A stretch of 64,000 bases of DNA from Burkholderiales bacterium 39-55-53. Its GTDB lineage: Bacteria; Pseudomonadota; Gammaproteobacteria; Burkholderiales; Burkholderiaceae_C. The stretch is from assembly GCA_002282445.1 (NCBI GenBank), contig NCJK01000001.1, positions 682,001-746,000 on the forward strand. Reading direction: 5' to 3'. A program made the translations under genes and the position numbers. This document shows positions 54,854-63,783 of this stretch, in pieces (within the stretch, counting starts at the first letter, position 1; each line of letters begins with the position of its first letter). A model generated the notes under the pieces. The model ran no database searches and was not told where the DNA came from. It saw nothing but the letters and a program-made list of their open reading frames with translations.

Positions 54854-55630
54854 ATGCAAAACACCTCACAGCACCCCCAGCTTGAAGTCATTGACATCGA
54901 GATGTTCAGACCCATGCATTGGCTCGCCTTGGCATGGAAAGACATTGAACGTTGTCCGATTGCTGGTGTCGTGCATGGCCTCATCTTGGCTGCGGTTTGC
55001 GGTGGTTTGTTTTGGTTTGCGCGCGAAGAGTTTTGGTGGATTGTGGCCATGCTGTCCGTGAGCATGATCATTGCGCCGCTGTTGGCCACTGGTCTGTACG
55101 ACATCAGCCGTCGCTTAGAGCGCGGTGAGCAAGCCACAGTCGCCGACGCGTTTCGCATTTGGACCTGCGGCGACAAGCGTCTGATTCACTTCGGTTTGCT
55201 TCTCGCGCTTTCGTGTGCCGGTTGGTTCTTGTGTTCAGCGGCTTTGATTCAATGGATGCTGCCTAACAGTGTGCACACGCCTGCTGACTTCATTCGCTTG
55301 GTTGTTTTGCAACCTGAATTGGGTTTGTTTGAACTTTGGATTCTCATGGGAGCCTTATTGGCCGCCCCGATGTTTGCTTCCACCTTGGTCACAATTCCTT
55401 TGTTGATGGATCACCCCACACTCTCAGTCAAACAAGCTGTTTTCACCAGTTGGCGCGTGGTGGCGATGAACCCATTTGCCATGGCTTGCTGGGCAGGGAT
55501 TTTGTGTTTCTTTACCGTTTTGGGCATTGGCTCAGCGTTTTTAGGATTGCTGGCTGTTGTGCCATTGCTAGGCCACGCCAGTTGGTACGCTTATCGTGAT
55601 TTGGTGGCTTACGACCCCACCGTCCACTAA
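54854..55630 (+). CDS. DUF2189 family membrane protein
   Basis: 258 residues with about six membrane segments. The N-terminal MHWLALAWKDIERCPIAGVVHGLILA and the later GLYDISRRLERGEQATVADAF are typical of DUF2189 proteins, which are of unknown function and often near cytochrome-oxidase or redox genes. It follows the ferredoxin-reductase by 22 bases and precedes another small membrane protein by five, so the three may be co-transcribed. Confidence 0.85.
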   Translation: MQNTSQHPQLEVIDIEMFRPMHWLALAWKDIERCPIAGVVHGLILAAVCGGLFWFAREEFWWIVAMLSVSMIIAPLLATGLYDISRRLERGEQATVADAFRIWTCGDKRLIHFGLLLALSCAGWFLCSAALIQWMLPNSVHTPADFIRLVVLQPELGLFELWILMGALLAAPMFASTLVTIPLLMDHPTLSVKQAVFTSWRVVAMNPFAMACWAGILCFFTVLGIGSAFLGLLAVVPLLGHASWYAYRDLVAYDPTVH

Positions 55631-55635
55631 TTTTT

Positions 55636-55836
55636 ATGACAGAAGAACAATTCGCCCAATTCGGGCTGACCTTTGGCGTGGGCGGCTTCATGCTGTACAT
55701 GCTGTTCATTATTTTTCAGCTCGCGCGCGAATCCAAAGCCGGCAAGTTCGGCACATTTGTGTTGTTCTTGGTGCTGGCCTTTGGCATGCTGGGCTTTGTG
55801 GCCAAGCAAGTGCTGATTTGGATGATGGAGGGCTAA
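55636..55836 (+). CDS. DUF2788 family small membrane protein
   Basis: 66 residues with two membrane segments (about 9-28 and 37-60) joined by the basic loop ARESKAGKFG. The sequence FGVGGFMLYMLFIIFQLARESKAGKFGTF matches what I recall of DUF2788. Function unknown. It starts five bases after the DUF2189 stop. Confidence 0.8.
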   Translation: MTEEQFAQFGLTFGVGGFMLYMLFIIFQLARESKAGKFGTFVLFLVLAFGMLGFVAKQVLIWMMEG

Positions 55837-55853
55837 GCCCTCATCAGCCACGC

Positions 55854-56582
55854 TTATTCGCCCAAATACGCTTCGCGTACTTTGGGGTCGTGCAGCATGT
55901 CATGCGCGTCCCCACTCAAGGTGATCAGGCCCGACTCCATCACATAGCCACGGTCGGCAATTTGCAATGCACGGCTGGCGTTTTGCTCCACCAACAAAAT
56001 CGTCACGCCTTGGGCTGACACCTCTTGAATCACTTCAAAGATCTTGTCCACCATGATGGGTGACAAGCCCATCGAAGGCTCATCGAGTAACAGCACTTTG
56101 GGTCGACTCATCAACGCACGGCCCATGGCCAACATTTGCTGCTCACCGCCGGACATCGTGCCCGCCAATTGGTCGCGACGTTCTTTGAGGCGCGGGAAGG
56201 TAGTGAAGACACGCTCAATGTCTTCGTCAATGGCCGCGTTGTCATCGCGGATGTACGCACCCATTTGCAGGTTCTCGACGATGGTCATGCGGGTGAACAC
56301 ACCGCGGCCTTCCGGGACCATCGCTAGGCCTTGTTGCACCAAGTCCCAAGGACCTTGGCCATCAATGGTTTTGCCAGCTAACTCAATGTGGCCACCACCC
56401 AAAGGCAGCAGCCCTGTGATGGCTTTCATGGTGGTGGTTTTGCCTGCGCCGTTGGAGCCGATGAGCGAGACCAACTCGCCCTCGCGCACCTCTAGGCTCG
56501 CGCCTTTGACGGCTTGAATGCCGCCGTAGCCGACCTTCACATCGCTGACCTTCAGCAGCACCGTTGCGTTGTCGTGTTTCAT
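55854..56582 (-). CDS. livF: Branched-chain amino acid ABC transporter ATP-binding protein LivF
   Basis: ABC ATPase, 242 residues from the preferred start. Walker A GSNGAGKTTT, Q-loop, signature MSGGEQQMLA and Walker B VLLLDEPSMGLSP are intact; the short form lacking the LivG C-terminal extension identifies LivF. The ATG at 56580-56582 begins one base after the livG stop; an upstream start at 56627 would lie inside livG. Last gene of livH-livM-livG-livF. Confidence 0.94.
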   Translation of the reverse strand: MKHDNATVLLKVSDVKVGYGGIQAVKGASLEVREGELVSLIGSNGAGKTTTMKAITGLLPLGGGHIELAGKTIDGQGPWDLVQQGLAMVPEGRGVFTRMTIVENLQMGAYIRDDNAAIDEDIERVFTTFPRLKERRDQLAGTMSGGEQQMLAMGRALMSRPKVLLLDEPSMGLSPIMVDKIFEVIQEVSAQGVTILLVEQNASRALQIADRGYVMESGLITLSGDAHDMLHDPKVREAYLGE

Positions 56583-56583
56583 C

Positions 56584-57366
56584 TCAATGCCCCCCATGTT
56601 CTGATTGCGTGCCGAGATAGGCTTCAATCACTTGTGGGTTGCGCTGCACCTCAGCAGGTGTGCCTTGGGCAATCACCTTGCCATAGTCAAGCACGGTCAC
56701 GCGGTCGCACAAGCCCATGACCAACTTCACATCATGCTCAATCAAAAGCACGGTGCGGTGGTCGCGGCGAATTTTGTCGATCAGTTCACGCAGTTGCACT
56801 TTTTCGGTAGCGTTCATACCAGCCGCGGGTTCGTCCAGTGCAATGAGTTGCGGATCGGTCGCCAAAGCACGCGCAATTTCTAAGCGGCGTTGATCGCCAT
56901 AACTCAGCGTGCGTGCTTTGTAGTCGGCCAAGCTGGCAATGCCCACATAGTCCAACAGCTCACGCGCTCGTTGCTCAATCGCCAACTCTTCTGCTTTGAA
57001 TTTGGCGGTTCTGAAAATCGCGCCCAGCAAGCCAGAGCGGGTGCGCACATGGCGGCCCACCATCACGTTTTCTAACGCGGTCATCTCAGCAAACAAACGG
57101 ATGTTTTGAAACGTGCGAGCAATGCCGGCCTGCGCCACCAAATGCACCTCGGTCGGTTCATACGGTTTTCCAACTAACTCAAAGCTGCCGCTGTCGGGCG
57201 TGTAGAGCCCAGTGATGACGTTAAAAAAAGTGGTCTTGCCAGCACCGTTGGGTCCAATCAAGCCATAGACCTGACCGCGCTCAATTTGCATGCGCACATC
57301 TGTCAAGGCCTGCAAACCACCGAAGCGTTTGGAGATGCCCGAGACATTCAACACGAGGTCGCTCAT
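56584..57366 (-). CDS. livG: Branched-chain amino acid ABC transporter ATP-binding protein LivG
   Basis: 260-residue ABC ATPase. Walker A GPNGAGKTTFF, signature LSYGDQRRLEIARAL and Walker B LIALDEPAAGMN, with the LivG-type C-terminal region (VIAQGTPAEVQRNPQVIEAYLG). It overlaps livM by four bases (ATGA). Confidence 0.95.
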   Translation of the reverse strand: MSDLVLNVSGISKRFGGLQALTDVRMQIERGQVYGLIGPNGAGKTTFFNVITGLYTPDSGSFELVGKPYEPTEVHLVAQAGIARTFQNIRLFAEMTALENVMVGRHVRTRSGLLGAIFRTAKFKAEELAIEQRARELLDYVGIASLADYKARTLSYGDQRRLEIARALATDPQLIALDEPAAGMNATEKVQLRELIDKIRRDHRTVLLIEHDVKLVMGLCDRVTVLDYGKVIAQGTPAEVQRNPQVIEAYLGTQSEHGGH

Positions 57367-58460
57367 CGCGCACCTCCTTGTGGGTTGAGGTTCTTGCCGT
57401 GTTCAGGTGTGGGCCACAGACCGCGTGGCCGCCACAACATGATGGTGACCATGGCCAAAGCAATCAGTAACTGGCGCAGAATAGCTGCGTCTAAGCGGCC
57501 ATCGGTCATGGCTTGCAAAGGCCCCGCCACATAGCGCAGCATTTCGGGCAACGCGGCCAACAACACCGCACCCAAAATAACGCCAGGCAAATGCCCCAAG
57601 CCACCCAGCACCACCATGGCCACAATCATCACCGACTCCATCAAGCTGAAGGACTCAGGTGACACAAAGCCTTGGAAGGCGGCAAACATCGCACCCGACA
57701 CACCGCCAAACGTGGCACCCATGCCAAAGGCCATGAGCTTCAAGTTGCGCGTGTTCAAGCCCATAGCCTTAGCCGCAATTTCATCTTCGCGAATCGCCAT
57801 CCATGCGCGGCCAATGCGTGAGTATTCAAGGCGGTGACAAATCACCACACTCACCACCACCAGCGTGAGGAACAGGTAGTAATACAGCGTGACCGAGGGC
57901 AACTCGATGAAGCCCAAATCCAAACGCTTGGACAACGGGTAGCCAAACACACTGACCGCATCAATTTGCCCCAAGCCCTTGGGGCCGTTGGTGATGTTCA
58001 CGGGGTGATCGAGGTTGTTTAGGAACACGCGGATGATTTCGCCAAAACCCAAAGTAACGATGGCCAAGTAGTCGCCACGCAATTTCAAGGTCGGTGCGCC
58101 CAACAGCACGCCAAACGAACCGGCCAAACCTGCGGCCAACGGCAACACCAGCCACAGACTCAAGTGCAAGCCATCGGGGAACATGATGGCAATCCAAGGA
58201 AACACATCGGTCAAATGCGGCGAAGCTAATAGCCCAAACAAATACGCGCCGACAGCAAAAAACGCCACATAGCCCAAGTCGAGCAAGCCTGCGTAGCCCA
58301 CCACAATGTTCAAGCCCAGCGCCAGCAACACGTAAAGCAGCGACATGTCGGCAATGCGCACCCAGGCATTGCCAAAGTTTTGTAACACCAGTGGCAACAC
58401 CAACAAAACGGCGGCCATGAGCCAACGGTTAGAAAAGAGTTTGTGTGTCATGGTGATCAA
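57363..58460 (-). CDS. livM: Branched-chain amino acid ABC transporter permease LivM
   Basis: 365-residue inner-membrane permease, about 10 membrane segments, with LGLNIVVGYAGLLDLGYVAFFAVGAY and the conserved cytoplasmic loop IGRAWMAIREDEIAAKAMGLN that contacts the ATPases. It overlaps livH and livG by four bases each, so translation of the four proteins is coupled. Confidence 0.95.
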   Translation of the reverse strand: MITMTHKLFSNRWLMAAVLLVLPLVLQNFGNAWVRIADMSLLYVLLALGLNIVVGYAGLLDLGYVAFFAVGAYLFGLLASPHLTDVFPWIAIMFPDGLHLSLWLVLPLAAGLAGSFGVLLGAPTLKLRGDYLAIVTLGFGEIIRVFLNNLDHPVNITNGPKGLGQIDAVSVFGYPLSKRLDLGFIELPSVTLYYYLFLTLVVVSVVICHRLEYSRIGRAWMAIREDEIAAKAMGLNTRNLKLMAFGMGATFGGVSGAMFAAFQGFVSPESFSLMESVMIVAMVVLGGLGHLPGVILGAVLLAALPEMLRYVAGPLQAMTDGRLDAAILRQLLIALAMVTIMLWRPRGLWPTPEHGKNLNPQGGAR

Positions 58461-59386
58461 GCCCTGTCTGCCACGCGCTCACCCAGCAGGCCTGAGGGGC
58501 GAAGCGTGAGTGTGACGATCAACACAATAAACGCGAGGATGTCGATGTAGTGGCTACCCAGCACACCACCGGTGAGCTCGCCCAAGTAGCCCGAGCCAAT
58601 CGACTCAATCAGGCCCAGCAGCAAACCACCCACCACTGCGCCACCCAAGTTACCAATGCCGCCAAAGACAGCAGCGGTAAAGGCTTTGAGGCCAGGCAAG
58701 AAACCCATGGCGTGATGCGCTGTGCCGTAGTTCATGGCCCACATCACACCCGCGATCGTGGCCAACACTGCACCAATGATGAAGGTGGCTGAGATCACCA
58801 CGTCGGGCTTCACGCCCATGAGGCTGGCCACGCGTGGGTTCTCTGCTGTGGCGCGCATGGCACGGCCTAACTTGGTGCGATTCACCAACCAAGACAACAC
58901 TGCCAAAGCAACCACGGTCAGGCCCAAAATCATCAGCTGCGTGGGCGTGATCACCGCCTCGCCAATTTCAAACGGCGTGGTGGGCAAGAGCGCGGGGAAA
59001 GGCTTGTAGTTGGGCTTCCACACAATCATGGCCAGCGTTTGCAGCAAGATGGACATGCCAATCGCGGTAATGAGCGGGGCCAACTTAGGTGCATTGCGCA
59101 GTGGGCGATACGCGATTTTTTCAATCGCGTAGTTCAACGCCGCCGCCGCCGCAGAAGCCACCACCATCGAGATGATCAGCAGCACCCAGCCAGGGGTATC
59201 GGGCATGAGCGGCTGCAACAGACCGATGACTGACCAGCTGCACAAAGCACCAATCATCAACACCTCGCCATGTGCGAAGTTGATGAGGTTGATGATGCCG
59301 TAGACCATGGTGTAACCCAAAGCCACGAGCGCATACATGCTGCCGAGCACCAAGCCGTTGATGACTTGTTGAAGCAAGACGTCCAT
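58457..59386 (-). CDS. livH: Branched-chain amino acid ABC transporter permease LivH
   Basis: 309-residue inner-membrane permease. The N-terminal MDVLLQQVINGLVLGSMYALVALGYTMVYGIINLINFAHGEV is the family hallmark, and TKLGRAMRATAENPRVASLMGV is the coupling loop. It starts three bases after the rarA stop, so rarA and livHMGF appear to share a transcript. No livJ/K binding-protein gene is in the window. Confidence 0.95.
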   Translation of the reverse strand: MDVLLQQVINGLVLGSMYALVALGYTMVYGIINLINFAHGEVLMIGALCSWSVIGLLQPLMPDTPGWVLLIISMVVASAAAAALNYAIEKIAYRPLRNAPKLAPLITAIGMSILLQTLAMIVWKPNYKPFPALLPTTPFEIGEAVITPTQLMILGLTVVALAVLSWLVNRTKLGRAMRATAENPRVASLMGVKPDVVISATFIIGAVLATIAGVMWAMNYGTAHHAMGFLPGLKAFTAAVFGGIGNLGGAVVGGLLLGLIESIGSGYLGELTGGVLGSHYIDILAFIVLIVTLTLRPSGLLGERVADRA

Positions 59387-59389
59387 TTG

Positions 59390-60679
59390 TTATTTACCTG
59401 CTTGTTTGTTTTTGTCGCGCAAGTGGCGCAATTTGTCAGCGATTTTGATCTCTAAACCGCGCTCCACAGGGCGGTAAAAGCCCGTATTCTCCAAGCCTTC
59501 TGGCATGTAGTTAACGCCTGCTGCAAAGCCATCTTCTTCGTCATGGGCATAACGGTAGCCCTTGCCCCAGTCCATGTCTTTCATCATCTTGGTCGGGGCA
59601 TTGCGCAAGTGCATGGGCACGGGACGCGTGCCGTCTTTTTTGATGAGAGCTCTGGCTTCGTTGTAGGCCTTGTAAACGGCATTCGACTTGGGCGCGACGG
59701 CCAAATACACCACGCACTCGGCCAAGGCCAGCTCGCCCTCGGGTGAGCCCAACCGCTCGTACACCTCGGCCGCATCCAGCGCCAAGCGCAAAGCACGAGG
59801 GTCGGCCAAACCAATGTCTTCAGCCGCCATGCGAATCAAACGGCGCGCCATGTATTTGGGCTCGGCCCCACCATCGAGCATGCGCACCAGCCAATACAGA
59901 GCCGCATCGGGGTCAGAGCCACGCACCGATTTGTGCAGCGCGCTGATGGTGTCGTAAAACTGTTCGCCACCTTTGTCATAGCGGCGCATGCGCTCGCCCA
60001 ACACACGCATGAGCCATGCGTCGTTAATTTCTTCCAGCTTCTCGCGGTTAGCAGCCACCGACAGGGTTTCAAGCGTGTTGAGCAAACGGCGCGCATCGCC
60101 ATCGGCATAAGCAATCAGGCGCTCAAGCGCTGCGTCTTCTAAGGCTGGCACAGCACCGATGGCTTGCGCTTTGGCAATGATTTGCGTGAGGTCGTCCACA
60201 CTCAGCGACTGCAGCACATACACCGCTGCACGAGACAGCAACGCCGAGTTCACCTCGAACGACGGGTTCTCGGTGGTCGCGCCAATGAAGGTGAACAGGC
60301 CCGACTCCACATGCGGCAAGAACGCGTCTTGCTGGCTCTTGTTAAAGCGGTGCACCTCGTCCACAAACATGATGGTGCGTTTGGGGTCGAGCGAATCGCG
60401 GGCGGCAATGGCCTGCTCCACCGATTCGCGAATTTCTTTCACACCACCCAGCACGGCGCTGATGGACAAAAACTGGGCATCAAACGCATCGGCCATCAAA
60501 CGGGCGATGGTGGTTTTGCCCACACCAGGCGGCCCCCAAAGAATGCAGCTGTGTGGCTGGCCCGATTCAAATGCCACGCGCAGCGCCATGCCCTCGCCCA
60601 GCAAGTGCTGCTGGCCGATGACCTCGCCCAAAGTTCGGGGGCGTAAGCGTTCAGCTAAGGGGGTATGGGTCGCGTTCAA
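59390..60679 (-). CDS. rarA: Replication-associated recombination protein RarA (MgsA)
   Basis: 429-residue clamp-loader-like AAA+ ATPase that acts at stalled replication forks. N-terminus LAERLRPRTLGEVIGQQHLLG, Walker A WGPPGVGKTT, Walker B TIMFVDEVHRFNKSQQD, sensor 1 GATTENPSFEVNSALLSR, then the tetramerisation domain (LYWLVRMLDGGAEPKYMARRLIRMAAEDIG). It is the first gene before livHMGF, which is unusual: it is often near lolA or serS in other proteobacteria. Confidence 0.95.
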   Translation of the reverse strand: MNATHTPLAERLRPRTLGEVIGQQHLLGEGMALRVAFESGQPHSCILWGPPGVGKTTIARLMADAFDAQFLSISAVLGGVKEIRESVEQAIAARDSLDPKRTIMFVDEVHRFNKSQQDAFLPHVESGLFTFIGATTENPSFEVNSALLSRAAVYVLQSLSVDDLTQIIAKAQAIGAVPALEDAALERLIAYADGDARRLLNTLETLSVAANREKLEEINDAWLMRVLGERMRRYDKGGEQFYDTISALHKSVRGSDPDAALYWLVRMLDGGAEPKYMARRLIRMAAEDIGLADPRALRLALDAAEVYERLGSPEGELALAECVVYLAVAPKSNAVYKAYNEARALIKKDGTRPVPMHLRNAPTKMMKDMDWGKGYRYAHDEEDGFAAGVNYMPEGLENTGFYRPVERGLEIKIADKLRHLRDKNKQAGK

Positions 60680-60766
60680 GGCGTAGGTTCATCCAAGTGT
60701 GCGGGAAGTGTAGCCACCTCAGACTGAGCCTTTGCTTCGGTTGCGCTGATGCATTAACTCAGAACT

Positions 60767-60772
60767 TATAAT
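60767..60772 (+). promoter_or_regulatory. Candidate -10 box of the large sensor-kinase gene
   Basis: TATAAT, a perfect match, 38 bases before the kinase ATG in an AT-rich gap. The nearest -35-like hexamer, TTGCGC (60741-60746), has a 20-base spacer, so recognition without a good -35 or with an activator is likely. Confidence 0.4.
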
Positions 60773-60809
60773 TAATTGGTATTAATTTATTGAATTTAAG
60801 TAAGCAAGA

Positions 60810-63380
60810 ATGAAAACGCAAGATTGCTGGAAGATGATCCATTTCGGCATCCGCTCCAAACTCATCGCTCTATTTGTGGCGATCAAAGTGCTCCCACTCA
60901 TCTTGCTCGCCTATTTTGCATGGCAAGGTGTAGAAAGACTGGGCCACAGCTTGTCCCAAGAAACCGAATACTTGGCTGACGAAGTCAAAACCACAGTGGC
61001 TGACATGAGCGCACGCTTTGCAAAAGAATCTGTCCGAGCCTTGGACGACCGAGCACGCGAAGAGTTAGAACGCCTCACCACCGATACCGCTAGGGCTGTA
61101 GCAGATTTCTTATACGACCGCGACCGCGACATTTTGTTGGTCGCCACACTGCCGGCCCATGAAAAACAGTACCAACAATTTCTCGACACCCGTACCCGCT
61201 ACACCACGCCAACAGGCAAATGGCAATTGACCGCCGATGGCCAAGCTTGGGAGTCGCAAACCATCGTTGAACCTAAGTTCGAACTGGCCTCATCTCTCAA
61301 TGCTGAAAACTTGCAAGATTTTCACTCGCGACCGCCCGAAGGCGTACGCCGCAGCGTCCCCAGTCCGCTTTACTACGAGTTGACTTACATCGACTTGAAC
61401 GGCCATGAAGTGATCAAAGCCTCGCGCGGTGACGTGCTCCCCAAAGGGCTACGCGACGTCTCTGTCAAAGCAAACACATGGAGCAAAGCTGAGACTTATT
61501 TTCAGGCGCTCAAATCTCTCAAGCTAGGTCAAATTTATGTGTCGGAAGTGATTGGACCTTACGTCCCCTCCCGCATCATTGGCCCTGTGACACCCACCGT
61601 CGCTCAACGTGCGTCACTGCCTTTTGCCCCCGCGAAAGAGGCCTATGCCGGACAAGAGAACCCTTATGGCCAACAGTTTCAGGGCATCGTGCGCTGGGCC
61701 ACACCGGTGGTCAAAGACGGCGCAATCACAGGCTATGTGACCTTGGCCCTGAACCACGCCCACCTTCGCAGCTTCACCGATCACCTGACGCCAACGCCTG
61801 AACGCTACACCGCTGTTCCAGATGCAAGCAGCGGCAACTATGCCTTTATGTGGGACCACAAGGACCGCAACATTGCCCACCCACGCCACCACTCCATCAC
61901 GGGCTTCGACCCCAACACAGGCGAATACGCCACCCCATGGCTAGAAGACAGCATCTACCAAAAATGGCAGGCCAGCAAACAACCGCTGTCTCAGTTTTTA
62001 CGCACGGTTCGCACCTTCGATGACCAAAGCCGCGACAAGAAACCTGCCAAAGAACTCACGCGTTCTGGCAATTTAGGTCTGGACTGCCGCTACCTCAACT
62101 TTGCACCACAGTGCCAAGGCTGGCACGACTTGACACAACAAGGAGGATCGGGGTCTTTCTTGATTTTGTGGTCAGGCGTTTGGAAACGCACCACCGCTGC
62201 CGTGATCCCCTACTACACGGGCCAATATGCCAATTCGCCACGCGGTTTCGGCTACGTGACGATTGGTGCGAATATCGAAGATTTTCATGCTCCCGCTGTC
62301 GCCACAGCGGATTTGATGAACGAAAAAGTCAACGACTTCACAGACCGTTTACGCAACAAGCAAATCAGCATTCAAAGCATGATTGAGCATTCCGTCAACG
62401 AGACCGCAGCCAACCTCACGGGATCCACATTGATCATGCTGATCTTGGTGGTCGTCGTGGCGGTTTGGTTGGCCTCATTGCTGACCCGCCATGTGACTGA
62501 CTTGGTGCAAGGATTGGCGCGCATTGAAGGAGGCGATTTTTCATTTCGTTTTCAACGCGGTACGAACGATGAATTGGGTCATTTGAATAACTCGCTCAAT
62601 CACATGGCGGACAGCGTGCAAGCTTCTTTCGAACGCAGCGAATCTGCACGTCGTCAAGCCGAAGACAACAGTCAAATGAAAAGCGACTTTGTGGCCAATG
62701 TGTCGCACGAACTGCGCACGCCGCTCAACGGTATCTTGGGCTTTTCCGAAATTATTTTGGAAGATGCCAAAGACTCTGAAACACGCGAGTTTGCACAAAC
62801 CATTCACCAAAGCGGCCAACATCTGCTGTCTGTTGTCAACGACATGTTGGACGTGGCCAAGATTGAAGCGGGCCACATGACCCTTGAACCTGTCGTCACC
62901 CAAATTCGAGCCTTGCTCAACGAGGTGGCCTTGCTGCACACCAACTCGGCCGAACAAAAGGGCTTAAAACTTCACACCTTGCTGGAGGACGATTTACCAG
63001 AGCAGATGTGCACTGATCCGACGCGCCTGCGTCAAGTCATCAACAACTTACTGAGTAATGCTGTGAAGTTCACCGCCAAAGGAGAAGTAACTTTGTCAGC
63101 ACGTTGGGTTGATCAGCAGCTCATTGTGGGGGTACGTGATACAGGTGCTGGCATTGCGCCACACGTCCAAGAAGTAGTGTTTGAAAGATTTCGCCAAGCC
63201 ACTTCATTTGTCACACGAGAACACGGTGGTACGGGTTTAGGACTTGCCCTTGTGCGTGAATTTATCAAGCTGATGGGGGGCGAGCTCAGGCTGACATCAC
63301 AACTGGGGTTAGGCTCTTATTTTGAGTTTTCTGTGCCAGAACTCAATCGGGCAACACGCGTAACAAATCTTGACCACTGA
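60810..63380 (+). CDS. Sensor histidine kinase with large periplasmic domain
   Basis: 856 residues. Membrane segments at about 17-37 and 536-560 enclose a roughly 500-residue periplasmic sensor of probable double-Cache type (YYELTYIDLNGHEVIKASRG; GIVRWATPVVKDGAITGYVTLALNH). HAMP follows (TDLVQGLARIEGGDFSFRFQRGTNDELGHL), then HisKA with His633 in FVANVSHELRTPLNGILGFSE and ATPase boxes NNLLSNAVKFTAKGE, DTGAGIAP, GGTGLGLALVREF. No receiver domain is attached; a single-domain regulator lies convergently and overlaps its 3' end by 38 bases. The ligand is unknown. The start might instead be residue 9 (MIHFGIRSKL). Confidence 0.9.
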   Translation: MKTQDCWKMIHFGIRSKLIALFVAIKVLPLILLAYFAWQGVERLGHSLSQETEYLADEVKTTVADMSARFAKESVRALDDRAREELERLTTDTARAVADFLYDRDRDILLVATLPAHEKQYQQFLDTRTRYTTPTGKWQLTADGQAWESQTIVEPKFELASSLNAENLQDFHSRPPEGVRRSVPSPLYYELTYIDLNGHEVIKASRGDVLPKGLRDVSVKANTWSKAETYFQALKSLKLGQIYVSEVIGPYVPSRIIGPVTPTVAQRASLPFAPAKEAYAGQENPYGQQFQGIVRWATPVVKDGAITGYVTLALNHAHLRSFTDHLTPTPERYTAVPDASSGNYAFMWDHKDRNIAHPRHHSITGFDPNTGEYATPWLEDSIYQKWQASKQPLSQFLRTVRTFDDQSRDKKPAKELTRSGNLGLDCRYLNFAPQCQGWHDLTQQGGSGSFLILWSGVWKRTTAAVIPYYTGQYANSPRGFGYVTIGANIEDFHAPAVATADLMNEKVNDFTDRLRNKQISIQSMIEHSVNETAANLTGSTLIMLILVVVVAVWLASLLTRHVTDLVQGLARIEGGDFSFRFQRGTNDELGHLNNSLNHMADSVQASFERSESARRQAEDNSQMKSDFVANVSHELRTPLNGILGFSEIILEDAKDSETREFAQTIHQSGQHLLSVVNDMLDVAKIEAGHMTLEPVVTQIRALLNEVALLHTNSAEQKGLKLHTLLEDDLPEQMCTDPTRLRQVINNLLSNAVKFTAKGEVTLSARWVDQQLIVGVRDTGAGIAPHVQEVVFERFRQATSFVTREHGGTGLGLALVREFIKLMGGELRLTSQLGLGSYFEFSVPELNRATRVTNLDH

Positions 63381-63696
63381 TTGGCTTGAGCAACAAATCA
63401 TCAAAGCCTGCAGACATGATGCTTTGACGCTCCGATTCCATGGCATGCGCGGTGTACGCAATCACGCGCAAAGCGGCTAGCTCGGGCGTTCCACGTATCA
63501 ATCGACAGACCTCCTTGCCATCCATCACTGGCATGCTGATGTCCAACAAGACAACGTCATAACGATGGCTTTGCAGCTTCTCCAATGCAGAACCGCCACT
63601 TTCAGCTTCATCGACTCTCATGCCACGACGTTTCAAAAGTGCGGCAGCCAACTTCCGATTGACAGCGTTATCGTCGACAACCAAAACATTTTTCAT
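63343..63696 (-). CDS. Single-domain response regulator
   Basis: 117-residue CheY-like receiver with no output domain: acidic pair VVDDNAVNRKL, phospho-acceptor Asp52 (VVLLDISMPVMDG), conserved Thr/Ala region AYTAHAM and Lys in LLLKPIS. Its sequence style (DDNAVNRKLA...LDISMPVMDG) is that of receivers fused to hybrid kinases, so it could be a phosphorelay partner of the convergent sensor kinase, whose 3' end it overlaps by 38 bases. Confidence 0.9.
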   Translation of the reverse strand: MKNVLVVDDNAVNRKLAAALLKRRGMRVDEAESGGSALEKLQSHRYDVVLLDISMPVMDGKEVCRLIRGTPELAALRVIAYTAHAMESERQSIMSAGFDDLLLKPISGQDLLRVLPD

Positions 63697-63783
63697 GGCT
63701 TTGCGTATCTCTATACTTATCTTTAAGTACGAGTTTATAACTCATTTAAATTAACATAATTAATAAATTTCGTTATATTTCAC

